Of a stretch of DNA of 62,000 nucleotides, positions 30,502-41,630 are shown one piece after another. The notes below the pieces were generated by a model that was not told where the DNA came from, ran no database searches, and saw only the letters and a list, made by a program, of their open reading frames with translations. The translations under genes and the position numbers were made by a program. Every line of letters starts with the position of its first letter. Position 1 is the stretch's first letter. Source of the DNA: Mesostigma viride (taxonomy: Eukaryota > Streptophyta > Mesostigmatophyceae > Mesostigmatales > Mesostigmataceae); the NCBI GenBank assembly GCA_009746045.1, contig RPFO01000448.1:3801919-3863918 (forward strand). Reading direction: 5' to 3'.

Positions 30502-30874
30502 ATATAGAGGGCCTTAGGCCCGACCTGAGGGTGTTGTCCCTCCGGTATATAGAGTCGCCCTCACGTTCTGGCCAGTTGACTGGTCGTTCTTGGTCCTTGG
30601 TACTGATTTGTTTACTCTGTGTGTCCTGCCCAGTGCCGTCCCCCCCCGGCAAGGACTTTGTTCCAGGCAGTTAGGGGAACCTACCACCAGGCTTGGTGCT
30701 GGCTAACCCTACACCTCCCGGCGTGGTGGTGGAGACCGAGTTAATACGTTGGTGCCTTGTATCTTGGATGGTCTGCCGATTGTGTTGGTGTGTGCTGGGT
30801 GCATTAGGTTTCCTACCCCTTGTTTTCCTCCCTGTGCGTAGGGAGAGGGCTCCCTACCTTTGTGGGGGGGGAGG
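30502..30874 (+). other. Ty3 3' untranslated region and polypurine tract
   Basis: Non-coding sequence between the last ORF and the 3' LTR. It ends in GTGGGGGGGGAGG, directly adjoining TGTTACG; this is the expected primer site for plus-strand synthesis. Confidence 0.75.
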
Positions 30875-31453
30875 TGTTACGTCGCGTAACAATTCGTTGT
30901 AGTTACGGACGTAAATTAGGTCTTTTGCCTCGGTTGTCCCTAGGTTTACGTGTAGCTTCTACCGGGACACTATTGTCCTCGTAACAGTACCGTGGCACAT
31001 TGGGTGCCTTTGGGGCGCCGCGCCGCGTACTTTACTAGTGGTCCTGATCCTTTGGTCCTGTGGTAGAATGTAGTGGACCAGCGTGCATCTGTAGATGTAG
31101 TGGACCAGCGTGCATCTGTAGGCGAGGGCCATGTCGGCCCGAGCGTGTTGGACCGTTGGTGACCATTTATGCACGTTCTACCCCTCGTGTGTGCACTCGG
31201 CGTGTGTTAAATGAATTAACACATTTAGGCTTGGGTCACGGCAGTGTAGTTGTGTTTCCTTCCTCTATTCCTGGAATAAACGGGTTGTATAAATGGCTTA
31301 TGGCGTATTATAGCAACACTTACGTTAATGCATTGAGATCTGGATCGTCTCGTTCGTCTTTCGCTAGAGGATTAACTAGAGGTGGCTTGACTAGTTTAGG
31401 TAGCATCAGGCCAGGTAGAGGTAGAGGTAGTGGTAGATACCCGCGGCGTAACA
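30875..31453 (+). repeat. 3' LTR of Ty3 element
   Basis: An uninterrupted 579-bp LTR, TGTTACG...CGTAACA, followed by the GTAAG duplication. It serves as the reference for reading the split 5' LTR. An AATAAA motif lies near 31276. Confidence 0.95.
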
Positions 31454-31458
31454 GTAAG

Positions 31459-31684
31459 ATGCTCAAGGGACCGTGTGGATAGCATGGTCATGCGTTGACA
31501 ATAATTGGTCCTAATGGTCCTAAAACCCACATTTTGGCCAAATTCGCGCTTTGAGGTCTGGCAGGTGGCAGGGCCCATTCATGCACTAAATGTAATTATT
31601 TGACCCCAGGTTTTTGATAGAAACTAAAAAAGTGTGTTATCTGTCATGGGCACGAATGCCAGGGTCAAATTTTAATGTTTGCAT
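31459..31684. other. Spacer, no gene recognised
   Basis: Sequence between the Ty3 target duplication and the split-repeat element; contains GGTCCTAATGGTCCTAAAA. No coding evidence. Confidence 0.5.
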
Positions 31685-33648
31685 TCGGGGTTCTTTGAAC
31701 GGAGTTTCTTCTATACGTGAATGCGGGAACAAGAGGCCGCTGGATGAGCGGCTTATAGGTCGCAGTGTTTACTCGTAGCTGTTTGGCTAGAGCTTTTGTG
31801 ATTAGTAGATGCAATATAGTGCATGGTTGGAAAATGAATTAAATAAAATGTGCGTTCCGCGCTTGGGTTGATTATACCCGGGCGGAACGGGGCGTGAGGT
31901 GCAGTGCCCCTGAAAAGAACAACCTACGCATTATTTAATACTAGCCGTGCAGATTCGGGATATTCTACCCCCGGTCTGTACGGTTAGCGTCTTACTAGCA
32001 TCCACTAAACATAAGGGTTTAATGACGTCAGTTAGCTAGGGATAAGGGAGGTTTTGCGACTAAAAGCCGCTCTGGCTGGTTTTGTCGGCCTCTTTCTTTG
32101 CTCGTTGTCGTTGCGGCGGCAGCCGCAGCTATGGGTGCTGCGGAGCAAAATCCCAAAAGCACTGGTTGCACTGGCCACTTGGCCAGTGGTGAGACTTCCA
32201 GTTGCTAACCGGCCAGGCGTAGTTCCTCGCCCGGTTAACTAAAAGAAAAGAAAAAGATTACCTCCGGTCCGCACCTTTTCCCCAGCTTGGGGTCTTTGGT
32301 GGGCCGGATGCCGTGACAGGTGCTCAACTGTCGCTTGGTCGGCCCAGTGCGCGAGCTGGTGCTCCGTACCTGGGGATGCTTGCACCCCGGGTTGGAGCCG
32401 GATGGCTGGCACTGGCGACCCGTGTCTCGGTCCGCGGCCTGCGGCTTTTTCTTCGGAAATTGCTGCTGGCCAGCAAACTTTGCAATTGCCTTCCGCCGAG
32501 GGGGGGGTGGTTGGGGCTGGGGACGGCGATGGGAAAAGCGTCTAAGCTAGAAATTTTTTCCCCACGCATAGAAACCTCGGGGGGGAATGCGGTCTTGGCT
32601 GAACGGACTCTCGTTCAGCCAGGTGCCTGGGGCTGTGGCCTCGGGCATCCGGGCTGGCGGGGCCTGGGCTAGGTCCACGTTTTTTCTCGAAGCACCCCGG
32701 GTCTATGGGGAGACGGCCATAGCGGTACCGACTCGGGGCCCCGAGAGGGGTCATGATAGGCTGGCCGTGCGCAATCGCAGTGCAAATGCGCTGGGCCTTT
32801 TTGGGCCTGGCCATGCATCCACAGCCGCCGGGCACACGCCTCCCGATGTGGGGGGGCTCCCGTTTTGCGGCAGGGCGGTCACTTGTGACAACGAGCAAGG
32901 TGGAGTGCGGCTTCAAGGGAAAGCCAGGGCGGGGGTGATTGGGCAACGTACTTCATGAAGGGCCTTGAACGGCGTGCCTCCGGGCATGTCAATTAGTGTC
33001 ACATGTATGCTTCCACTTATTGTTTTAATGAAGATGCTGGTTTTTGTGGGAGCTACGTGGGACATGAATCGGGGTTCTTTGAACGGAGTTTCTTCTATAC
33101 GTGAATGCGGGAACAAGAGGCCGCTGGATGAGCGGCTTATAGGTCGCAGTGTTTACTCGTAGCTGTTTGGCTAGAGCTTTTGTGATTAGTAGATGCAATA
33201 TAGTGCATGGTTGGAAAATGAATTAAATAAAATGTGCGTTCCGCGCTTGGGTTGATTATACCCGGGCGGAACGGGGCGTGAGGTGCAGTGCCCCTGAAAA
33301 GAACAACCTACGCATTATTTAATACTAGCCGTGCAGATTCGGGATATTCTACCCCCGGTCTGTACGGTTAGCGTCTTACTAGCATCCACTAAACATAAGG
33401 GTTTAATGACGTCAGTTAGCTAGGGATAAGGGAGGTTTTGCGACTAAAAGCCGCTCTGGCTGGTTTTGTCGGCCTCTTTCTTTGCTCCCCACCCACCCAC
33501 CCTTGTCTTGGTTGCCTCTAGGGCAACGTACTTCATGAAGGGCCTTGAACGGCGTGCCTCCGGGCATGTCAATTAGTGTCACATGTATGCTTCCACTTAT
33601 TGTTTTAATGAAGATGCTGGTTTTTGTGGGAGCTACGTGGGACATGAA
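31685..33648 (+). mobile_element. DIRS/PAT-like element with split direct repeats, non-autonomous
   Basis: Repeat A (419 bp) occurs at 31685-32103 and 33069-33487; repeat B (128 bp) at 32941-33068 and 33521-33648. The order is A1-internal-B1-A2-B2, with B1 directly abutting A2 and 33 bp (CCCACCCACCC...) between A2 and B2. This is the split direct repeat layout of PAT/kangaroo/TOC-type tyrosine-recombinase retrotransposons, which lack target duplications; none is visible here. The 837-bp GC-rich interior (32104-32940) contains no RT or tyrosine recombinase, so it would need enzymes from another element. Confidence 0.8.
32104..32940. other. Interior of the split-repeat element
   Basis: GC-rich segment. 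An open frame of 119 codons (32313-32672) has no recognised motif and biased composition, so it is not called as a gene. Confidence 0.5.
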
Positions 33649-33706
33649 ATATATTTTTTAATTCCACTTGGTCCTAAATTTAGGACTTTTACTGGGAAGA
33701 TGGACA

Positions 33707-34334
33707 GTAGGTGTCCAAGTCATTGTGACGCCTAGCCCAGCGATACAGAACTCGCCGAACCAGGATCTCGCCCTGGAACAAAGGATCAGCTAAAATAACC
33801 ATATCGAAAGGAGGCCGATCAGTCTCAATGGGTAGGCCACGGTCCCGCGGCGCCCGACACACCTGGGAGAACCCGTAGGACATGGGCGAAATGGCAAGCT
33901 CGGCGGAGGCGCGCGGCAGGTCACACTGTCGGCAGGCGAGCGCAGACATACCGTACCCAGGGACGGGCGTGTCGCGCGACTCCGGCGTCGCATGTACCAC
34001 AGAAGGGGCCCGGTCCCGGTCGCCTTGGGACAACTCCCGGAGGGAATCAGCAGCGCGTATGGCGCGATGATCAAGGCCGCTGGTCCGAACAACCGCAGCC
34101 AAAGACCGCGAGGCCGAAGGGGCCGGAACCGAAACAGGGGTAGGAGCCTGCACAGGCACAGGCGGCGCCGGTACCACAGGAGGCCGCGACGGACCCGCTG
34201 CCGAAGGAGGTCGCGACGGACCCGCCACCGCGGCTGGCGCGCTGGTCTCCGGTGGAGGCGCACCCTCAGGCCATGCACATGTTGAAAATAGGGCCCGTAG
34301 GGACAGGCAATCCGGCATAAGACTGGTTACCATC
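33707..34334 (-). pseudogene. Fragment of the Ty3 3' ORF (piece 2, empty-site copy)
   Basis: The reverse complement matches 28481-28725 joined directly to 29511-29889 of the Ty3 3' ORF. It therefore shows the ORF without the 785-bp TIR insert. It begins at 29889-equivalent, adjoining the point where piece 1 (713-862) ends. It reads openly over about 210 codons but is a truncated relic. Confidence 0.9.
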
Positions 34335-34394
34335 CGGTAGCCTCTCTGTAGCTTAGATGATCGACCTGGACTTGGACATTGGCGCTATACTGTA

Positions 34395-34637
34395 CAGAAA
34401 ATGGCTGGGCTACGACCTGGCTATAGCCACGGCCTAGCGTTGGCTAGGGAAAATGGCTTGGGCTACAAAAGGGACCTGAGCATTGTAACCGTTCGTAGCC
34501 CAATCATGGCTCAGCACCGTATTTTAACCAGGGAAAGGCCGAGGCCGCAGCCTGCTCGTAGCCCAAGCTATTTTCCATAGCCAACGCTAGGCCGTGGCTA
34601 CAGCCAGGTCGTAGCCAGGTCGCAGGCCATTTTCTGT
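34395..34637. repeat. Long imperfect inverted repeat (foldback)
   Basis: Left arm 34395-34469 (ACAGAAAATGGC...TTGGGCTAC) and right arm about 34537-34637 (GTAGCCCAAGC...GCCATTTTCTGT) are complementary over about 70 bp, with a spacer of about 70 bases and one extra CAGGTCGTAGC unit. It resembles a foldback/MITE-type structure or a hairpin RNA source. Confidence 0.75.
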
Positions 34638-34652
34638 TGCCACAGCTGGTAT

Positions 34653-35066
34653 GATGTCGCCGCCTGGCTGCTACCGGAAGGAACCAAACTTAGCTGATAC
34701 CTCCATGGATTAGTCTAGTTGAACCAAATGCCAGTTTGCACGGTTTAATTTCCAGCTGTGGGTTGCATCACTTGTTTGGCATAATTGATCAAATTTTGTA
34801 AAACTGAATATGTTATTGCACGTAAGCCAGCCATAATTTCAATGCACAAGGCTACACATTTCCATCACCATTCATATTCATCATCCTGAACGACTCGAAC
34901 ACGCGGACAAGATAACGGCAGGCTCGAGCTACCATGGTCCGGATTCTCCCGATTTCTGGCCTGCGCTGGTTGTCTCCTTGATGTTATTGAAGTGTCAGTG
35001 GGAAGAAATTCAGCAATTTGTTGCCTATATCAATTTCTTTGGTGTTTATGCATAATATAAGCCTTA

Positions 35067-35068
<2 letters not shown>
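34653..35068 (+). pseudogene. Deleted copy of the DUF7869-like gene tail
   Basis: 34653-34697 matches coding positions 36551-36600; 34710-34809 matches the 3' end 38331-38424; 34990-35068 matches 52808-52886. The three pieces lie in the order expected for one element, but most of the gene body is missing. It is therefore an internally deleted relative that preserves the 3' end. A retroposon sits in it at 34819-34980. Confidence 0.75.
34819..34980 (+). mobile_element. Retroposon-like insertion, 162 bp
   Basis: Flanked by perfect 9-bp duplications ATGTTATTG (34810-34818, 34981-34989). It matches the reverse complement of 2797-2958. The end CTCCTTG is the common 3' end of the three copies; there is no poly(A). 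Confidence 0.8.
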
Positions 35069-36905
<1,837 letters not shown>

Positions 36906-37088
36906 GTGAGTAATTTGAATCATGGTGGAGCTGTAAGCATTTGCTACCAAGTTTGCTTTCATTACTCGTCATACCTCTTGGTTATTTGATGTATTCTTTG
37001 TCCATTGGTGCAACCTTATCTAAATTTGGCCTTGGATATGCTCGACTTAAGTACTCCTTGTCCATGTCGCACTGCTCTGCCCATGCAG
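36906..37088 (+). other. Spliceosomal intron
   Basis: Donor GAG|GTGAGT at 36906 and acceptor CCCATGCAG|GAG ending at 37088. The intron is 183 bp and in phase 0, joining two open frames without a frame change. Confidence 0.75.
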
Positions 37089-38336
37089 GAGAACATCCCA
37101 AGAATCAAGCTATTCGTGGGCGGGCTGCATCGTACCGTGTGGGCTCAGTATTTCGTCGACGCGAAGACAAAGGTGAACCGGTTGATCCGGTGGGCAGAAT
37201 TCTGGCCAAAGGTCCCCAAGGGCATTGACACTGTCCCCGCGGAGTGGAGGCCTCCTGAATGGCCCCTTCCTTCCCCGCGCAGTGCGCCGACGCCTCTGCC
37301 AGCAGCAACATACGAGGAGGAGCAACTGGCTTTGGCCATCGCAGCTGCTGTAGAGCCGTTGGTGCCTTCTGTACGAAATGCGGGCTTTACGCAGGCGCAG
37401 TGGGATGAGGCGAATAGGTCCATAGCCTTCGACATAGCTGCAGCCCAAGCGTCTGTAGGCCTTGAAGAGGGGCACCCAGTTATTGTAGCCCATCCTTGTT
37501 TGGCTGAAGGCAACACCAAGTTTACGTGGACACCTGCTCTGTACGGTGTAGTCCACAAGACGCCTGCGCCAGGGGACATGACCGTCTTGGTAGAATGTTT
37601 TCATGCTGATCACTACGCTGCCAAGTGGCTCAGGTGGCATCCATCATCTGCCGGCGTACCGGTGTCATCATCATTGCCCGTCCATGTGCATGCGGTGCCC
37701 AAGGGGGACGTGCTCCTGTCGTCGTGGCCAGGGCCCACCAAGGCGAAGCCAAGCACCGTAAAGCTTACAAAGGGGGGGTGCCTGGCTGCAGCCACTTTAG
37801 ATGCCCTGCAACAAGTAGTGAAGGATGACAGACTTTGTTTTGCAGAGTACAAGAATGCAGCAGCTGCTAGGGCTAGGAACAGCGAGGCTTGGGAGAAGCG
37901 GGTAGCGGATGGTATCATGGTGTCCACTCCCATCTGTAGATGGTATGCTGTGGGAGCTGGCAAAAGAAGATTTCACGGTAGGGTAACAGCAATAGACGCG
38001 GGCTCTCGCTTGGCCGCCGTGCTGTGGGATGACGGTGAGAAGGACGTGCTTCCGTATGATGATCTACAAGCAGTCCTTTGTTCTTGCCCAGGTGCTGTGC
38101 TGCCCGAGCTTCTAGCCACGGACCACAATGCCGGGCAGGAGCTCTTGAGTAATACAGCTAGAGACGAGCGTGTGGCCCCCCCAGAGCGTAGGCAGCAGCT
38201 AACTAGGGGGTGCCGCCGTAGCGCGCCCGTTGATTCCCCGGGCAGCGATCAGGCAAGTGAGGGGGAAGAGTCTGAGGATGAGGAGCCCAGTGCTGAGGAC
38301 AGAGCCACATCTGAATCTGATACGTCTGTGGACTAG
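37089..38336 (+). CDS. DUF7869-like protein, exon 2
   Basis: 415 codons open from the acceptor to TAG at 38336. It starts ENIPRIKLFVGGLHRTVWAQYF, includes WDEANRSIAFDIAAAQ and VLWDDGEKDVLPYDDL (the latter resembling a small beta-barrel/Tudor-like strand pattern), and ends in an acidic Ser/Glu/Asp tail. No catalytic motif is recognised. Codon use and frame are clean compared with the LINEs around it. Its 3' end is shared with the deleted copy at 34653-35068, so it belongs to a repeated family. Confidence 0.55.
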   Translation, partial: ENIPRIKLFVGGLHRTVWAQYFVDAKTKVNRLIRWAEFWPKVPKGIDTVPAEWRPPEWPLPSPRSAPTPLPAATYEEEQLALAIAAAVEPLVPSVRNAGFTQAQWDEANRSIAFDIAAAQASVGLEEGHPVIVAHPCLAEGNTKFTWTPALYGVVHKTPAPGDMTVLVECFHADHYAAKWLRWHPSSAGVPVSSSLPVHVHAVPKGDVLLSSWPGPTKAKPSTVKLTKGGCLAAATLDALQQVVKDDRLCFAEYKNAAAARARNSEAWEKRVADGIMVSTPICRWYAVGAGKRRFHGRVTAIDAGSRLAAVLWDDGEKDVLPYDDLQAVLCSCPGAVLPELLATDHNAGQELLSNTARDERVAPPERRQQLTRGCRRSAPVDSPGSDQASEGEESEDEEPSAEDRATSESDTSVD

Positions 38337-38426
38337 TCTAGTGAACCAAATGGTCACGGTTTAAGTTCCAGCTGTGGGTTGCATCACTTGGTTGGCATAA
38401 TTGATCTGTTTTTGTCAAATATATAT

Positions 38427-38559
38427 TAAAAATATAATTACTTACAGCAGAGTGAAATCACTCAAACCAAAGCAAACGCCCAGCTATAAACCTATATACA
38501 GAGCCATGTCAAAGCTCTATACTACGATAAGACCAATGGAAACGCCTAACGGGAGGAAC
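38427..38559 (-). other. LINE 3' untranslated region
   Basis: 133 bases between the ORF stop and the putative target duplication. The minus strand ends GTAAGTAATTATATTTTTAA, with no long poly(A). Confidence 0.55.
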
Positions 38560-40770
38560 CTAATAGCCCTGCTGCACCGCAAAATCAGCCCGCGTACGGC
38601 GGAGCATGATGTCAGCCATGGCCCGAGTCAGCGCCACCGACAAGCGCTGACGCCAATATGACGTCCAGGTCCGCGCCGACCATGGGGCCCGCTGGCCCTC
38701 CAGGTCCAGCCGGTCCTCCCGGAGCCGGCAACACTCCTTGAAGAAGGCGGAGGTCAGGGGCCCCATGGCACCAAACTCCTCCAGGACAAAGGGCACCACA
38801 CGATGGTGCCCGACGTCGCCGTAGGCCAGGAGCTTGGCCCGCTCCGCCCGGTCCGCCGTGTAACCTGCCGTGAGGGAGGCCCCAGCCACGTGGCTAAGAG
38901 CCAAGGGCCGCGCCACCGAAACGTCAATAAGCAGATGCCGGCCACCCCCCTCAAAGTCCAGCACCACGATGTCAGGCCGGTGGTTGGGGGAATAGAAGGC
39001 AGCGCCATCCGCATCCTCGGACCGGATGTTCGCGTGGGGGAAAACCGACCGAATCATGGCGAGCACCACCGTCAGGAGGACAGTGTGCAAATACAAATAC
39101 CAATTCTGATTCTGTTGGCCCCCCATGCAGGCAAGGTAGTGAGTCCCCGTGGGATCCAGCGGCTGCCCACAGCTACCACAAGGCCGCCCGGCCGGAACAA
39201 GAGGCTGCGGGGCAAATAGCTGGTGCCGGAGCGCCACCGAGTAGTGGCTGGGAGCCAAGGCGAATGGGGGGGCCATGGGAAGAGCACGAAGGTACGCCGA
39301 GCCCACACTCCGCAAGGAAAGCGAGAACAGCCACGCACGTCCCTGGGCGTTGAGGTCCGCGAAAAGAGCAATCCAATCAGCCGTGTGCAGAATACCCGCG
39401 TAGGTTTTCTGGTGTTTATCGATGACGCGAGCAGGGAATGCGGCGGGAGATTGAACGGAGGCGACCGAGGGAGTGCCGCGAGGGAGGTGGCGCTGTACCG
39501 CCTGAGCGGCACGGACGGGAGAACAGGCCTGCTGGATCTCAGCATAGGCCTCCTGGATGGCGGTGACGAAGGGCAAAGGGCTGCTGGGGTCCAGGAGGTC
39601 AGGCGCTGCCGTTGCCAAAAGGGGCAGGAGCCGGCAGCTTTCCGCCCACGACTGAGCGACGGAGCCCAAAAATGCTGCTGGGGCCAGCCGGGCGGCACGA
39701 GTCAGACCGCAGCCACCCATCCGTGCAGGCAGGGAGGCAATGCGAATAGCATGTGGCGGGAGGTCGGGGCCCGGGACCAGCTGCGCCAAGGCCGACTGGA
39801 TGCGTTCGTCGTGGCCCTCGGCGGCCAGCCGGACCTGAGCCGGAAGAGCGCCCCGGAGCCAGTGAACGACGCGAGGGTGAGCGCAAAACCACAGAAGCAG
39901 ACCCTTGGTCTGCGAATCATGAAGGCGCGCAATCAAGGGCAGTACCTCAGTGCGTGCCTCGAGGGCGGCCCGCAGAGCATCGATGACAAACGCGGGGTCG
40001 CCAACCGGAACGCCGAGGACATCCAACCCATGGAGGCGCTCGTCCCGGCCCAAGAGCTGGGGCGGAAAGCCGGAGCAATCACCTTGGGGCGAGTACACCG
40101 CGCACTTGGCCAGGGTCAACTGGAGGTTGATGTCGGCCACCGCGGTCTGCAGTGCCAGCAGAGCCGCGGTGGTGTCCGGCACAGGGCCCAGAAGGTAGAT
40201 ATCATCCAAGTAGGCCTGAATAGCGACCGCCGGGTGGGCAGCATGGACCGCTTGGAGGCAACCCTGGAGGGGGGCGGCAAAGTACAGGGGTCCCAGGGGG
40301 TCCCCTTGCTGGGTGCCCGACCGCGACAGCAGGCCGCCGCGAGTGCCGTCCTCCATGATGTGAACCAGTTGGCCGGGCTGGCCGTAGCACACGGCTGTCC
40401 AAGCGTACAAGTCCTCGAAGGACTCCATGACGGCCGCAAACATGCTGGCGCGGGACAGACTGTTGAACGCGTTGTGGCAGTCGACCTTGACGACAGCGTG
40501 GGTGGGGTGGGCCTCGAGGTAGGCCTGCACCGAATGGATGAGGATATCCGCCCCGCCTGGAGTCGTCACCCCCAGCTGGGCCGCCACCGAGGTCTCACCC
40601 GCTGCGAGGGGCGGGCAGAAAAAGGCACGGAGCTCGGGCGCCTTTTGGCGGCAGATCACTTTGCCCACGAGCTTGCGGAGCACCTCACCGCAGGCGATCG
40701 GGCGCACCTTGCCCTCGGGGGGGGCAAGACACCCTTGAGCAGAGCGAGGAGGCGAGCGCCCGCTAACCAC
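38560..40770 (-). CDS. LINE reverse transcriptase and restriction-like endonuclease
   Basis: 736 codons. RT motifs: GKVRPIACGEVLRKL (about 20-34), VVKVDCHNAFNSL (D97, motif A), SGTQQGDPLGP (about 151-161) and AYLDDIYLL (D189/D190). A Cys/His finger CGSCGQPLDPTGTHYLAC lies at about 531-548. The C-terminal nuclease has the RPDIVVL...LLIDVSV pattern (D600, D616), typical of the restriction-like endonuclease of R2/NeSL-type LINEs, which nicks the target for target-primed reverse transcription. The frame is intact to its stop. Its 5' side meets the upstream frame at a G8/C8 run (40717-40724), where one missing base would join them. Confidence 0.9.
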   Translation of the reverse strand: MVSGRSPPRSAQGCLAPPEGKVRPIACGEVLRKLVGKVICRQKAPELRAFFCPPLAAGETSVAAQLGVTTPGGADILIHSVQAYLEAHPTHAVVKVDCHNAFNSLSRASMFAAVMESFEDLYAWTAVCYGQPGQLVHIMEDGTRGGLLSRSGTQQGDPLGPLYFAAPLQGCLQAVHAAHPAVAIQAYLDDIYLLGPVPDTTAALLALQTAVADINLQLTLAKCAVYSPQGDCSGFPPQLLGRDERLHGLDVLGVPVGDPAFVIDALRAALEARTEVLPLIARLHDSQTKGLLLWFCAHPRVVHWLRGALPAQVRLAAEGHDERIQSALAQLVPGPDLPPHAIRIASLPARMGGCGLTRAARLAPAAFLGSVAQSWAESCRLLPLLATAAPDLLDPSSPLPFVTAIQEAYAEIQQACSPVRAAQAVQRHLPRGTPSVASVQSPAAFPARVIDKHQKTYAGILHTADWIALFADLNAQGRAWLFSLSLRSVGSAYLRALPMAPPFALAPSHYSVALRHQLFAPQPLVPAGRPCGSCGQPLDPTGTHYLACMGGQQNQNWYLYLHTVLLTVVLAMIRSVFPHANIRSEDADGAAFYSPNHRPDIVVLDFEGGGRHLLIDVSVARPLALSHVAGASLTAGYTADRAERAKLLAYGDVGHHRVVPFVLEEFGAMGPLTSAFFKECCRLREDRLDLEGQRAPWSARTWTSYWRQRLSVALTRAMADIMLRRTRADFAVQQGY

Positions 40771-41630
40771 TCGCGCGCAGCGGGAGGAACGCGACCAGCC
40801 GCCAGGTCAATGAGGGTGTCAAAGAGAATGTCCTCGCCCCCATGCCCCACCAGGACCTCCAAGTGCTCGTAGCGCCAGCCCGACGGCCCGGTAGAGGAAG
40901 CCCGCGGGACCGCACGCATCACCTCCAGGAAGCAGTCGCGGTCCAGCCGGAGGGGGGCCGGCAGGGGGTCCGGCACGGGCAGCTGGAATCCGGGCTCCGC
41001 AGGGTGAAGAGCCTCCAAGGCCGCCAGGGTAGCCGCATTGGCGGGGGCCAGCTTGGCCATTTCCAAGCGGGTCATGGCCCGGCTGAGCTGCCCCTCGCGG
41101 ACGAGGCGGATGACGTCGGCGGCCACCCGCTCGAAGTTGACCTCCCCCGACAGCCGGGCCGTGCGCGGGGGCGGCACGCCAAACAGCCCCTCCCAGTCCC
41201 CCTGCAGAAAGCGTCGGCAACGGGCAATAACCGCACCCTGGAGGCCGCGCACACCACGCCCGAGAGGGGTGAGGAGCAGGCGGGGGGTCACCATGTGCAG
41301 TTTAAAGCCCAGCGGGTCGTCCGGAGCGGCGTGCATGCGCCGGAGAGAAACGATTGCACATTGCGCGAAAAGGCTACGCGCGCGGTGGGGGAGGTCGGTC
41401 AGGGTAGACGTCGGGTTGATGGCGCATGCATCCCAGGGAACCGTGTCAAGCCAACGCCAACTGGCCGAGTAGTCGGGCGGCGGGGGCTGGGAGCCGGTGG
41501 GAGCCGAGGCGGGAGGGGGGAGGGGGCCGGGACTGCTGGCCGGTTGAGGGGCCGTTGAGCAACACAGGCGCGCGCGTGCTGAGCGCGCCCGTGAATGGAG
41601 TACACCCGCTGGCAGTGAGCTTCCGGGCAC
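40656..41630 (-). CDS. LINE pre-RT region
   Basis: 325 codons between the finger domains and RT. DYSASWRWLDTVPWDAC, LPHRARSLFAQC and FERVAADVIRLVREGQLSRAM precede the RT palm; the segment PRASSTGPSGWRYEHLEVLV (T-G-P-S-G-W-R-Y/F-E-H) is the RT motif 0 region of RLE-type LINEs. It ends at the G8 run at 40717-40724. Confidence 0.8.
   Translation of the reverse strand: MPGSSLPAGVLHSRARSARARLCCSTAPQPASSPGPLPPPASAPTGSQPPPPDYSASWRWLDTVPWDACAINPTSTLTDLPHRARSLFAQCAIVSLRRMHAAPDDPLGFKLHMVTPRLLLTPLGRGVRGLQGAVIARCRRFLQGDWEGLFGVPPPRTARLSGEVNFERVAADVIRLVREGQLSRAMTRLEMAKLAPANAATLAALEALHPAEPGFQLPVPDPLPAPLRLDRDCFLEVMRAVPRASSTGPSGWRYEHLEVLVGHGGEDILFDTLIDLAAGRVPPAAREWLAGARLLALLKGVLPPPRARCARSPAVRCSASSWAK

Larger units (their letters stand above)
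8494..31453 (+). mobile_element. Ty3/gypsy chromovirus, complete but heavily nested
   Basis: Both LTRs are 579 bp and begin TGTTACG and end CGTAACA. A 5-bp target duplication GTAAG lies at 8489-8493 and 31454-31458. A G-rich polypurine tract (GTGGGGGGGGAGG) directly precedes the 3' LTR. Internal order: hybrid-binding ORF (19171), gag (19656), gag C-terminus with CCHC (22517), protease and RT (23376), RNase H (24800), integrase (25786) with chromodomain (27130), then an unknown ORF (27390-30501). Insertions at 8596-18148, 20704-22420 and 28726-29510 account for about half of its length; the uninterrupted element would be about 10.9 kb. By eye the two LTRs read identical, which indicates a recent insertion. 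Confidence 0.95.

Noticed and set aside
32313-32672. 119-codon frame in the split-repeat element
   Set aside because: GC-driven open frame without motifs; no sign of RT or tyrosine recombinase.
39223-40872. 549-codon plus-strand open frame
   Set aside because: It is the GC-rich antisense shadow of the LINE RT/endonuclease frame, which has clear catalytic motifs.
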